Below, piece after piece: positions 7,303 through 15,108 of a DNA stretch of 20,007 nucleotides (positions are counted from its first letter, which is position 1; each line of letters begins with the position of its first letter). Source of the DNA: Bacteroidota bacterium (lineage in GTDB: Bacteria > Bacteroidota > Ignavibacteria > SZUA-365); NCBI GenBank assembly GCA_018224345.1, contig JAGTUW010000254.1, positions 1-20,007 on the forward strand, read 5' to 3'. The position numbers and the translations under genes were made by a program. The notes under the pieces are model-generated. The model saw only the letters and a list, made by a program, of their open reading frames with translations, was not told the DNA's origin and did no database searches.

Positions 7303-8496
7303 TTATAGTGCCTGGCACATACCGAGCGCATGATCGATATCGGCGATGATCTCATCGATCTGTTCAATACCGACGGAAAGGCGTACGAGTCCGTCTGTAA
7401 TGGCAGCCTGCTCACGCTGTTGTTTTCCCATGCCCGCATGAGTCATCGAGGCAGGATGTTGAATCAGTGACTCCACTCCGCCGAGGCTCACGGCGAGCTG
7501 ACAGAGATGTACGTTGTTCATGACGGTCTTGCCCGCTTCGATTCCTCCACGGAGTTCAAAAGAAATCATCGAACCGTGTCCAGTCATCTGCCTGCGTCCG
7601 ATTTCGTATTGCGGATGGCTCGGCAATCCCGGATAGCGCACCCACGCCACTTGAGGGTGATGTTCGAGAAACTGTGCGATGGCAAGAGCGTTTTCGCTCG
7701 CGCGATGGACACGGAGTGCCAGTGTTTTCAAACCGCGATGAACAAGAAAGGAGTTGAACGGGTCGATGACGCCACCAATCTGATTGAGGGTTTTGCGGAT
7801 ATGCGGATACATTTCCTCTTCACGGACAACGATAATCCCACCGACAACGTCCGCATGACCGTTGAGTGATTTTGTCAGACTGTGTACCACGATATCCGCG
7901 CCAAACTCGAATGGACGCTGCATGGCTGGTCCCATGAATGTATTGTCGACGACACACAAGGCGTCATGCTCTTTCGTGATCCTGGAAATCTCAGCAAGAT
8001 CGCTGATGACCAGTGTCGGATTGCCCGGTGTTTCGATATACACAATTTTTGTATTCTCCCGCATGGCATGGCGGACAGCCTCGGTATCGGAACTGTCAAC
8101 AAAGGTGGACTCGACACCAAATCGCTTCATCACAGTATTGAGAAGAGTGACAGTAGGCCCATACACTGATTCGCTGCATACGACATGGTCCCCGGCGTTG
8201 AGATGTGCCGCGAACACCGTATGAATTGCCGCCATACCACTACCGCAGCCGAGTGCATGGGCACCGCCCTCCAGAACGGCGACAGCATTTTCCATAGCTT
8301 CCACGGTGGGATTACGCATGCGTGTGTAGATATACCCTTCCTCGGTGCCGGAAAAAAGATTCGCGCCGTGCTGAACGTCACGGAATTTGAACGTGGAAGT
8401 CTGATAAATAGGTGGAACTACGGCGCCGTGCTCGTTTTTTTCGATTCCGGCATGCACGGCTTTGGTCTCGAATGCCTTCTTACGGATGTCTTTCAC
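7303..8496 (-). CDS. Cys/Met-metabolism PLP-dependent enzyme (methionine gamma-lyase-like)
   Basis: A 397-residue fold-type I enzyme of the trans-sulfuration family (methionine gamma-lyase, cystathionine gamma-lyase or gamma-synthase). The GTG at 8496 was chosen over the ATG at 8541 because GGAGG sits 7 nt upstream and the length then equals the family norm. Visible residues are Y57 and R59 (YTRMRNPT, phosphate contact from the neighbouring subunit), GCGSGMAAI, Y112 in the VYGPT loop, DNTF with the PLP-pyridine Asp, HSLTKSLNGH with the PLP lysine K209, and SLGGVESLIQHPASMTH. Overall similarity is closest to methionine gamma-lyase. However, the Cys typical of that enzyme (C116 in the Pseudomonas putida protein) is Pro114, and its Lys240-Asp241-Met242 are Asn-Gln-Ile. 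The true substrate is therefore open: Met, homocysteine, cystathionine or O-acyl-homoserine. Confidence 0.88.
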   Translation of the reverse strand: MKDIRKKAFETKAVHAGIEKNEHGAVVPPIYQTSTFKFRDVQHGANLFSGTEEGYIYTRMRNPTVEAMENAVAVLEGGAHALGCGSGMAAIHTVFAAHLNAGDHVVCSESVYGPTVTLLNTVMKRFGVESTFVDSSDTEAVRHAMRENTKIVYIETPGNPTLVISDLAEISRITKEHDALCVVDNTFMGPAMQRPFEFGADIVVHSLTKSLNGHADVVGGIIVVREEEMYPHIRKTLNQIGGVIDPFNSFLVHRGLKTLALRVHRASENALAIAQFLEHHPQVAWVRYPGLPSHPQYEIGRRQMTGHGSMISFELRGGIEAGKTVMNNVHLCQLAVSLGGVESLIQHPASMTHAGMGKQQREQAAITDGLVRLSVGIEQIDEIIADIDHALGMCQAL

Positions 8497-8503
8497 GATG
8501 TTT

Positions 8504-8508
8504 CCTCC
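8504..8508 (-). promoter_or_regulatory. Shine-Dalgarno deciding the GTG start of the PLP enzyme
   Basis: The minus strand reads GGAGG here, followed by a 7-nt spacer and GTG at 8496. The upstream ATG at 8541 has no comparable site and would add 15 residues not expected in the family. Confidence 0.8.
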
Positions 8509-8584
8509 AGAGTTGGAATGTCCCGAATGGACAATGAACATTGATGTAGCAACGAAAGTGAGACGAGATGCTCAATCGTTGATG

Positions 8585-10756
8585 TCAGTCTAAAAAGACC
8601 CAGTCCACACCGAACCGCAAGGCACGATCGAACATGGGGTAGAAGCCGGTTGTGATGTATCTGTGATCGAGAATATTATGAAAGATCAGATGCAGCGTCG
8701 CACGCTCCTTGATTGTCGCGAACAGGAAAAAATCGAGACGCTGCAAATCGGAAAAACTTTTCAGTGCGGGGTCGTGATAGATGCGTGGGATAAACATTCC
8801 CGTCTCGGGGTGGTACAGCAATGGAGTGTACTCCTGCGCATAACTGAAGCGTGTGCCGACCCGAAGATCCAAGGTCCCTTCAATGAGCATACCCCGGTAT
8901 GCAAATTCCGTCACGGAAGAAAGCCTTGGTGCAAATCGATCCGTGATGTAACCATCGGTGAAACACAATGATACCTGCTCCCTGATTTGGAAGCGCCAGA
9001 CTGAGAGGGCCACGTCGGCGCTCCCGCCATAGAATGTAATATCCCGTCCACCGGGGAGCTCGCGCAACTCGAGACTGTATCTACCGAGCAGTGAGTCGGT
9101 AAACGTCGAGGTACGCAATTCCAGATGGCGTATTTCCCTTCTCGCAAATCCTCGAACATCGATGGTCAGAGGTGTTGTATCCAGTCGCAGCCCACCTTCG
9201 AGAATCGTGATGTTGTCCAGATCCGGAGTGCGATTACCATGCACCGTCAAGCGTGGTGAAGTGTACATTCTCTCGATCAATGTATGCGGTCGTGCGGAGA
9301 CGGATGCGCCGCCCCACAGCCGCAGCGGACCGAACGGAATTTCCGTACCCGCACCGATTGAGATTGTGCTGCTCGTGAAACGATGATCGAGTCTGCCGAA
9401 TCCGGAGACGCCAAATGGGCCCAGTTGCAATTTCAGATTCCCGCGTGCATGCGCAACGATGTTTGCATGTTTGAGCGTGTTTCCCCCCATTACAGCGGAA
9501 TAGCGTCCGGCATTCCCCTGAAGCTCAAGCTCTGCCCAGCGCAATTGCGTCTGATGATCGAGCGTTGCCTGGATGAGTGTCCAATGATCAGTCAGATTCT
9601 GTTGTGCCGCGGCAGGATGCTCCAGAGCGGGTGTCCCGAACGTTTCATCGCGATAACGACGTACATCGGAGTTTGCGGTGATACGAATTGTCGTCATTTG
9701 GGTGGAATCACCGGTCCACTTCAGACGCAGTGCCGCTTCCGCCTTGTAATGCTGGCGGTGGGTGAAAATACTTGGGTCAATCAATTCCGCCGACTTTGGA
9801 TCAAAGGCGGAATTGGTGAAGAATACATCGGATCTCGGAGGATACGAGAGAGGAGGGAAGAAGTCTCTGTCCCAGGTCCCACGTATACCGCTGTTGAGAA
9901 ACGTCATCTGGTCATCGTATTGAAAGCGTAGCGCTGTACGCAATAGTCGGCTGAGATTGTTACGATAGCGGACACGGATATTCCAGCTTTCGTGCCTGTT
10001 GTTTGCAAAACGAGCCGCGTTGTTGTTGTTGGAAGACCCGATACTCGTTCTTGTCAGGGCGAGCAGGACATGTTCGCTCTCGGACGTATTCAGTGAAAAC
10101 ATGGCGTCGGTAAACAGGTATTCGTTCGCTGCCTCTGTATGGCGCAGTCGTGTGACGGGACGCGGCGTATCCCATTCTCTCTCCTCGACATTGACGACCA
10201 GAATATCACCCGGAGTACCATACCAGAACGCCTGATACTGCGGATAGACCGTGATACGCCCGGCGTCCTCAGTTGCAATGCGATAGAGATCAGGGAGGCT
10301 CGTGAGCAGATCATCGTCAGAAATGCCATTTACTGTAATTGTTGATTGCCAGGGAGCTGAACTCCCTGTGCCGAGCCATCCCGGCTGACCATAGTTTCCG
10401 AGACTGTAGAGCTGAACAGCAGGATGATGTTCTGCAATCTCACCGATATGATGGTACTCAATAAGCTGAATGGAATCCTTCGACCAACTCCATGTCGCCG
10501 CTGTAGACTGTTCCGGCCTGCGTGAGGAGTTCTCGGTTTCCACATCTGCATTGAGACTGTCGCTATTTGCAGGAATCAGGTCAACCACTTCGGCCTCGCT
10601 TTCCCGCGTGCTTATGGTATCTCCCCGCGACGGATCCTGTGCGTTCAGCATCCCGGGGGCAGATGTGCAGAGAAAAACAATCAGCGCGGCAATGCGGATC
10701 CCTGCGGCGATTGCCTGCCCAGTCATTTTACGCCGGTATCCGACAGGGATATTCAT
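8585..10756 (-). CDS. TonB-receptor-like outer-membrane beta-barrel protein, degenerate plug
   Basis: A 723-residue protein with a long signal peptide (hydrophobic about 18-35, probable cleavage after LNA, residue 39). After a Ser/Glu-rich linker, residues about 95-180 (IGEIAEHHPAVQLYSLGNYG, APWQSTITVNGI) look like a reduced TonB plug domain. The remainder alternates polar and hydrophobic strands rich in Arg, Thr and Tyr. The end, HNILDHRYITTGFYPMFDRA followed by LRFGVDWVFLD, matches the last strands of TonB-dependent receptors, though two residues follow the usual terminal Phe. No TonB box was recognised. Function is unknown: transport of a ligand or a structural porin are both possible. The start is firm, with GGAGGAG (10763-10769) 6 nt upstream and the ATG overlapping the preceding stop as ATGA. 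Confidence 0.8.
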   Translation of the reverse strand: MNIPVGYRRKMTGQAIAAGIRIAALIVFLCTSAPGMLNAQDPSRGDTISTRESEAEVVDLIPANSDSLNADVETENSSRRPEQSTAATWSWSKDSIQLIEYHHIGEIAEHHPAVQLYSLGNYGQPGWLGTGSSAPWQSTITVNGISDDDLLTSLPDLYRIATEDAGRITVYPQYQAFWYGTPGDILVVNVEEREWDTPRPVTRLRHTEAANEYLFTDAMFSLNTSESEHVLLALTRTSIGSSNNNNAARFANNRHESWNIRVRYRNNLSRLLRTALRFQYDDQMTFLNSGIRGTWDRDFFPPLSYPPRSDVFFTNSAFDPKSAELIDPSIFTHRQHYKAEAALRLKWTGDSTQMTTIRITANSDVRRYRDETFGTPALEHPAAAQQNLTDHWTLIQATLDHQTQLRWAELELQGNAGRYSAVMGGNTLKHANIVAHARGNLKLQLGPFGVSGFGRLDHRFTSSTISIGAGTEIPFGPLRLWGGASVSARPHTLIERMYTSPRLTVHGNRTPDLDNITILEGGLRLDTTPLTIDVRGFARREIRHLELRTSTFTDSLLGRYSLELRELPGGRDITFYGGSADVALSVWRFQIREQVSLCFTDGYITDRFAPRLSSVTEFAYRGMLIEGTLDLRVGTRFSYAQEYTPLLYHPETGMFIPRIYHDPALKSFSDLQRLDFFLFATIKERATLHLIFHNILDHRYITTGFYPMFDRALRFGVDWVFLD

Positions 10757-11736
10757 TCTGTTCTCCTCCGCGAACGTATAACACTGTTTCGCAGAGCGCT
10801 TATCTTTTTAAGAAATGAGGGACGGAACCACTCGGCTTCCCAGTATTCATGTTCATGACCGCCGAAGCTGCGCTTGAAATCACTGATGCCCGGGGTGTTG
10901 GCACCCATGAAGTCAAACTGTGTGCACCCACTTGCAGAGAATTGAAGTAAAAGTCTGTGCAATAGCCAGTGTGAAGCGGAAGAAGCGACTGTGGGATCTG
11001 TACCGGCGAGCCAATCGTAAAGCATCTTCCCGTCGCGGACAAGAATGCGCGTAGCCGCGAGTCGTCCGTCAGGTACAGACGCAGAAAAACAATGAAGAAG
11101 ACCACGACTGCGAAGTCCCTGTATCCATTGATGCATTTTATCGCCGGGGATAGGTGGCCGGATTCCATGGCGCTCATAGCTCTGCTCATACATCCGCACA
11201 AGAGAGGATGTCTTCGGTGCGTTATTGACCAGCAACAGATCATCAGGAATTCGGCGGAGCTTGCGCCGAAGCGACTGGCTGTATCCGTTCCACAGCGCCT
11301 CAACATCATTGATGTCAATGCGGAAACTTTGCCGTGGGTAAAGATGCCATTTTCGAGTGGAAAATATGGAGCATTCTTCTGTTGTCATGCTGCTGCTGAT
11401 TGAAATGAAATGAAGCTTTCGTTCAGCAGCCTCCAGAAGACGTGCCAGTTCCTGATTGTATTCTCCCGTCCGCAGCAGTCCGGCGTAGAGCGTGATGGGT
11501 AATGGTGTGGAGACGCGCAGCGGACCGCGCCGCGCAAGGAAGAGGGGCATGCCGAGCACCGGAGTGTCCCCGAAACTGAGAACCATGCCGAGTGTCTGCC
11601 GTTCAAAGGCCTCGCCCAAGGCAGCGATCCATTCACTCCCGCTGAAGATGGTTGCTTCTGGCGCATCACTCCGGAGTTGCTCCCACAGTGCGGGGTGCTT
11701 CGAGAGCGAGAGTGTGTGTACAGCCCAGGCGTGCAT
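10753..11736 (-). CDS. GNAT/FemAB-like acyltransferase (CelD/BcsL type)
   Basis: A 327-residue cytosolic protein resembling the acetyltransferase_6 (CelD/BcsL, FemAB-related) group. There is no signal peptide. Key stretches are ATIFSGSEWIAALGEAF near the N-terminus, the helix YSQSLRRKLRRIPDD, PIPGDKMHQWIQGLRSRGLL, DGRLAATRILVRDGKMLYDW (GNAT core strands) and FDFMGANTPGISDFKRSFGG, a motif typical of the family. Members modify polysaccharides, lipids or peptidoglycan precursors; the substrate here is unknown. ATG at 11736 is preceded by a GGTGG SD-like site. The gene begins 10 nt after a lipoprotein gene and its TGA overlaps the ATG of the outer-membrane barrel gene, so the pair is translationally coupled. 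This suggests the acyltransferase serves the same envelope process. Confidence 0.8.
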   Translation of the reverse strand: MHAWAVHTLSLSKHPALWEQLRSDAPEATIFSGSEWIAALGEAFERQTLGMVLSFGDTPVLGMPLFLARRGPLRVSTPLPITLYAGLLRTGEYNQELARLLEAAERKLHFISISSSMTTEECSIFSTRKWHLYPRQSFRIDINDVEALWNGYSQSLRRKLRRIPDDLLLVNNAPKTSSLVRMYEQSYERHGIRPPIPGDKMHQWIQGLRSRGLLHCFSASVPDGRLAATRILVRDGKMLYDWLAGTDPTVASSASHWLLHRLLLQFSASGCTQFDFMGANTPGISDFKRSFGGHEHEYWEAEWFRPSFLKKISALRNSVIRSRRRTE

Positions 11737-11746
11737 AGAACCACCA

Positions 11747-12661
11747 TCAGAGAGTAAGTTCGATCGTCTGTTCCGCTATCAGTGTGGAAATGTGATAGAG
11801 ATACTTCACTGCAATTCCCATTTGTGTTCCAACATTCGTGGCTTCCGCACTTTCCGAGGAAATACCGCTGTTCATTTCCGAAACATCCTTGGTCATCCGG
11901 GGATTGAGCGCAAGCAACCAGAGTTGGGATATCTCAAACGTACGGAAGATGCCGTTGAGAAAGTGGTCCTCCTCGCTGCCTGCTACACGTTTGCCTTGTG
12001 CATATTGATGCTCTATATGTTCAAATGCTGATTCGAAATGTGATTCTGAGTCGATGTCATCGATGATCATACGGCTGAGACTGTAACAGGCATCGGCGAA
12101 ACCGGCAGCGGCATCTACTACCGGGATTTCCGGTTGCAGCTTCCTGATTGCTTCATCATGTATTTCCTGTATCAGGTTCTGCTCATCGGTCCGACCGATG
12201 AATCGCATCTTGGCCAGCAATGCATACATCTCGTACGTTGCAAGCATTCCATTCATTACGTTGCCGGCATCATCTGTCCGTACGCGGTCCAGACTGTCGG
12301 CACGGGACACAATAGCTTCGATTTCATGATGATACTCCATATCGGTATCAAGCGCATGTGCGGTGACGGCAAGCGTGCGGCTCAGATATCGCAGTTCAGA
12401 TATAAGGGTGGCGATTGCGGACGAACGATTGGCGTTCCTGTGCTCAGCGCGAATACGTTCGAGCCGCGCGAGCAGTTGTTCTTTCACTGGTGTCCCTTCG
12501 GTTCCGGTTGCGGAAGGAGAATCGATAACCGTTCGGGAAGAGGAGGAGGCAGCCACTTCTTCTCCTGCATCAGTTTGCCTGGGGGTATTATTGGAGCAGC
12601 AGTTGAGCGCGATCATTACGAGCGGGAACAACAGAACAAGGAGGAAACGACGGAAAAGCAT
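11747..12661 (-). CDS. Predicted lipoprotein of unknown function, helical
   Basis: I do not recognise this 304-residue protein. It opens with a signal sequence (FLLVLLFPLVMIAL) followed by NCCSNN, a lipobox-like site with Cys21/Cys22 but an atypical Asn at -1. A Ser/Thr-rich linker (about 25-60) follows. The rest looks largely alpha-helical and acidic (LLARLERIRAEHRNANRSS, AHALDTDMEYHHEIEAIVSR, ESHFESAFEHIEHQYAQGKR) with no catalytic motif I can name. It could be a periplasmic helical-bundle scaffold or sensor. Its ATG overlaps the TGA of the upstream lipoprotein gene by one base (TGATG), and the acyltransferase gene begins 10 nt after its stop. It is thus the second gene of a tightly coupled four-gene envelope cluster. 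Confidence 0.75.
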   Translation of the reverse strand: MLFRRFLLVLLFPLVMIALNCCSNNTPRQTDAGEEVAASSSSRTVIDSPSATGTEGTPVKEQLLARLERIRAEHRNANRSSAIATLISELRYLSRTLAVTAHALDTDMEYHHEIEAIVSRADSLDRVRTDDAGNVMNGMLATYEMYALLAKMRFIGRTDEQNLIQEIHDEAIRKLQPEIPVVDAAAGFADACYSLSRMIIDDIDSESHFESAFEHIEHQYAQGKRVAGSEEDHFLNGIFRTFEISQLWLLALNPRMTKDVSEMNSGISSESAEATNVGTQMGIAVKYLYHISTLIAEQTIELTL

Positions 12662-13707
12662 CAGGGAAGGACCTCTGTTTTCGTATTGAGAGATTTGCGC
12701 ATCGCGGTGAACGTTTCAGCGAAATGCTCGTATCTCGAGTGCGCCCTATCGACGGCGGTGTAGAAAAGAAGTATACGGTTGTGTTTTGTATCCGCTATCC
12801 TTTGGACCTCTCCTTCAAGAGACGATCCGTCTCCATGTTTTACACGTTCGGTCCGTAAAAGTCGCAACGTTGTATCGCTGTGTGAGAGCGAGTCCGCATA
12901 GAGTGAATCTGGCAGTACTTCGGAGAGCACCGCGATGCGCACAAAAGCGACCGGCGTCAGCACGGTCGGATCGACATAGTGCATTTCGATTCCCGGCAGC
13001 GGTGAAGGATTCGGAGGAATAGTGGTTCGGCTACCGCTGACGATATCCCATGCGACAGGGTAGTGGAGGTCGAGAGAAAGCGAATCTGAAGCCAGTCTCA
13101 GAAGTCCCTCCTCCTGCAATCGCATTGCGAACCCGTGTTCTTTCTCCCACCAACCGCTTTCATAGTCGCCGCGTTCGGCGAATGGTACGACCCAACTGCC
13201 AGTCTCCCGTTTCAGAACAAACGTCCCGATACTTTCAAAAGTATTCTGATGGCGATGGACAAGAAAGGATGCAGTCAACAGGGCGCGTGTGCTGTCCTGC
13301 AATTCAATATCGAGTACGTCGAATCTTGAGAGAGCATAGGAAAAGGGTGCAGTTCCGGCTTGTCTCTTTTCAAGGAACCATGTACTGAATGCGGTTGCAT
13401 CGGAAATGCCATGTTCGCGGAGACTGCGCCGGCTCGCAGCGCTCAGCAACTGATATTGTGCCGTGGGATCCTGGCCAGGTTCGAACATTCTTATCCAGTT
13501 CATGAACACCTCTCTCGCTTCCCGGTAGTGCAGGGCTTCAACTGGAAGCGTCGTCGGCTCTCCTGTCTCCTCTTTTGGTATCTCCCGTATTTCGTTTCCG
13601 CAGGACACAAGAAGAATCGTTGCGAGAAGCAGAACGGACCAGGCAGCACACCGTACTACTCCGTGTGGGTTGAGTCTATAGTATGAAATCGAGTTCTCCA
13701 TAACCAT
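12661..13707 (-). CDS. Predicted lipoprotein of unknown function, possible NTF2-like domain
   Basis: A 348-residue protein with a signal sequence (AAWSVLLLATILLVSC) and a good lipobox, LVSC, at about Cys36. Residues about 60-175 (EAREVFMNWIRMFEPGQDPT, RFDVLDIELQDSTRALLTAS, GTFVLKRETGSWVVPFA) have the length and strand pattern of an NTF2/SnoaL-like fold, which is an inference. The C-terminal half (SLDLHYPVAWDIV, VAFVRIAVL, RILLFYTAV) resembles small beta-rich lipoprotein domains in which a bacterial protein is scored from its exponentially written surface. No active-site motif was recognised. ATG at 13707 has no close SD, and a second ATG at 13701 is possible. It is the first gene of the cluster reading to 8585 and is divergent from efp across a 283-nt gap. 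Confidence 0.75.
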   Translation of the reverse strand: MVMENSISYYRLNPHGVVRCAAWSVLLLATILLVSCGNEIREIPKEETGEPTTLPVEALHYREAREVFMNWIRMFEPGQDPTAQYQLLSAASRRSLREHGISDATAFSTWFLEKRQAGTAPFSYALSRFDVLDIELQDSTRALLTASFLVHRHQNTFESIGTFVLKRETGSWVVPFAERGDYESGWWEKEHGFAMRLQEEGLLRLASDSLSLDLHYPVAWDIVSGSRTTIPPNPSPLPGIEMHYVDPTVLTPVAFVRIAVLSEVLPDSLYADSLSHSDTTLRLLRTERVKHGDGSSLEGEVQRIADTKHNRILLFYTAVDRAHSRYEHFAETFTAMRKSLNTKTEVLP

Positions 13708-13990
13708 GAAAGATACGGAATTCCTGCCGGAGGAGAAAAATCCGGAAGTGCTGTGCGGAGCGGTTTTCAGGGATTCAGGGTTAATGCCGCAGATGAGGGT
13801 CCTTCAAGATGAACGTCACGTGTCCTTGTCCCGCCTCACATTTACGTAAAGATTCTGCTCTGCCGGTTTCGCGGTGTCATTGCAGCTTGGCCACAAAGAC
13901 TCGCCGATGCTTGACTTTTCAACGCATCCTGCCTAACTTGAATCTTCTATGGTATTTCATCATCATTTCAGGCAATTGCAATAGCGACAT
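13708..13990. other. Divergent intergenic region, lipoprotein cluster / efp
   Basis: This 283-nt gap is the largest gene-free stretch in the window. It carries the predicted efp promoter on the plus strand. On the minus strand TTGAAG (13802-13807) and TAACCC (13778-13783), 18 nt apart, are a weak candidate promoter for the lipoprotein cluster. A small hairpin (CCGGA with TCCGG, 9-nt loop) lies near 13728-13746. An open frame from 13809 crosses into efp but has no protein character. No riboswitch was recognised. Confidence 0.5.
13911..13939 (+). promoter_or_regulatory. Predicted efp promoter
   Basis: TTGACT (13911-13916) and TAACTT (13934-13939) are separated by 17 nt, which predicts a transcription start near 13946 and a leader of about 45 nt. 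The -35 hexamer and spacing are identical to the predicted rpsU promoter, and the -10 shares TAnCTT. It would drive efp and probably accB, accC and gcvH. Confidence 0.65.
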
Positions 13991-14551
13991 ATGGGTTCCA
14001 CAACTGAATTTCGAAACGGATTGATCATCCGTTTTAACGGAGAATTGCATCAGATCGTAGAATGGCGTCATCACAAACCCGGCAAGGGTGGGGCGATGGT
14101 CCAGACCAAATTGCGCAATATGAGAACTGGCGCGAGTTTCGAACAGAGATTCCGTCCCGGCGAGAATGTCGACATCGTGCGTATCGAGCGAAGAAAATAT
14201 CAATACCTGTATCCTGAAGGCGAATACCTTTGCTTCATGGATCAGGAAACCTATGATCAGATTCACGTCTCCGCAGAGGCCTTCGGCGATTCCATCCGTT
14301 TTCTGAAGGAAGGGGAAATCTGTGAAATTCTGATGGACGGTGATACACCGATCAGTGGTGAACTGCCCATCAATGTCGAACTCGAAGTGACGGAAACCGA
14401 TCCCGGTGTGCGGGGTGATACAGCGCAGGGTGGGAGCAAACGTGCCGTCGTCGAAACCGGTGCGACAGTCAATGTCCCATTGTTTATTGAGCAAGGGGAG
14501 TTTCTGCGTATTGATACCCGTTCAGGAGAGTACCTCGAGCGCGTCAAATAA
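13991..14551 (+). CDS. efp: Elongation factor P
   Basis: EF-P binds between the P and E sites of stalled ribosomes and promotes peptide bonds at polyproline runs. The 186-residue protein has the three-domain layout: KOW-like domain I (GLIIRFNGELHQIVEW), the loop HKPGKGGA, and C-terminal OB domains ending VPLFIEQGEFLRIDTRSGEY. Lys32 in the KPGKGGA loop corresponds to the E. coli residue (Lys34) that is modified, so modification is plausible; no modifying enzyme (EpmA/B type) is in the window. No SD precedes the ATG, unlike several neighbours, although there is a good promoter. accB follows after 34 nt, a common arrangement in bacteria. Confidence 0.97.
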   Translation: MGSTTEFRNGLIIRFNGELHQIVEWRHHKPGKGGAMVQTKLRNMRTGASFEQRFRPGENVDIVRIERRKYQYLYPEGEYLCFMDQETYDQIHVSAEAFGDSIRFLKEGEICEILMDGDTPISGELPINVELEVTETDPGVRGDTAQGGSKRAVVETGATVNVPLFIEQGEFLRIDTRSGEYLERVK

Positions 14552-14585
14552 ATATTTGCGGAATTCTTTATCAGGCGGAGCTGCC

Positions 14586-15065
14586 ATGGATTTACAATTC
14601 ATACGAAAATGTATCAAAATAGTCAATGACGCACAGATCGCGGAATTGGAAATAGAAGAAGAGGGCAAACGGCTTCGTATTACACGTGCATTCGCCGTGG
14701 AAAGCCAGCCGGCATCGTTTGCCTACCCCAGCATCCAGCATGTGCAGACGACAGAACCCCCCCCGCAAGCGACGACAGCGGAACAGCCGGAGGAGAAACC
14801 TGCACAAACTGCGGTTGAGGACAAGTACATGGAAGTGCGTTCTCCTATCGTCGGCACGTTTTACCGGTCATCTACACCGGATGCCGAGCCGTATGTGAAG
14901 GTCGGCGAAACGGTCGCATCCGGGCAGGTGCTGTGTATTATAGAAGCGATGAAAATCATGAATGAGATCGAATCAGACGTCAGCGGGCGCGTTGTCAACG
15001 TACTGGTCGAGAATGGGCAGCCTGTAGAATACAATCAGCCTCTGTTCCTCGTCGATCCTTCCTGA
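14586..15065 (+). CDS. accB: Biotin carboxyl carrier protein of acetyl-CoA carboxylase
   Basis: AccB carries biotin between biotin carboxylase and carboxyltransferase in the first step of fatty-acid synthesis. The 159-residue protein has the family layout: an N-terminal segment (MDLQFIRKCIKIVNDAQIAE), a Pro/Ala/Glu-rich flexible linker (about 40-80) and a C-terminal biotinyl domain (about 81-158) with the EAMKIMNEIES motif, biotinylated at Lys123. SPIVGTFYRSSTPDA matches the thumb-containing form typical of AccB. ATG at 14586 was chosen over the longer open frame from 14406, which overlaps efp: GGAG lies 5 nt upstream and translation then starts at the known domain. accC follows after 43 nt. 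Confidence 0.97.
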   Translation: MDLQFIRKCIKIVNDAQIAELEIEEEGKRLRITRAFAVESQPASFAYPSIQHVQTTEPPPQATTAEQPEEKPAQTAVEDKYMEVRSPIVGTFYRSSTPDAEPYVKVGETVASGQVLCIIEAMKIMNEIESDVSGRVVNVLVENGQPVEYNQPLFLVDPS

Positions 15066-15108
15066 CAGGGCGCCATCGGAGCGGACTCATTCTAATGGAG
15101 AAGATGCT

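Noticed and set aside
7308..7318. Palindrome GTGCCTGGCAC as an operator
   Set aside because: It lies within the last codons of the PLP-enzyme gene and has no second copy near a promoter.
9383..9931. 182-residue plus-strand open frame
   Set aside because: Lies within the outer-membrane barrel gene on the opposite strand, which has a signal peptide, a strong SD and family motifs.
13809..14024. 71-residue open frame before efp
   Set aside because: Overlaps the efp promoter and start in another frame, with no SD and no protein character.
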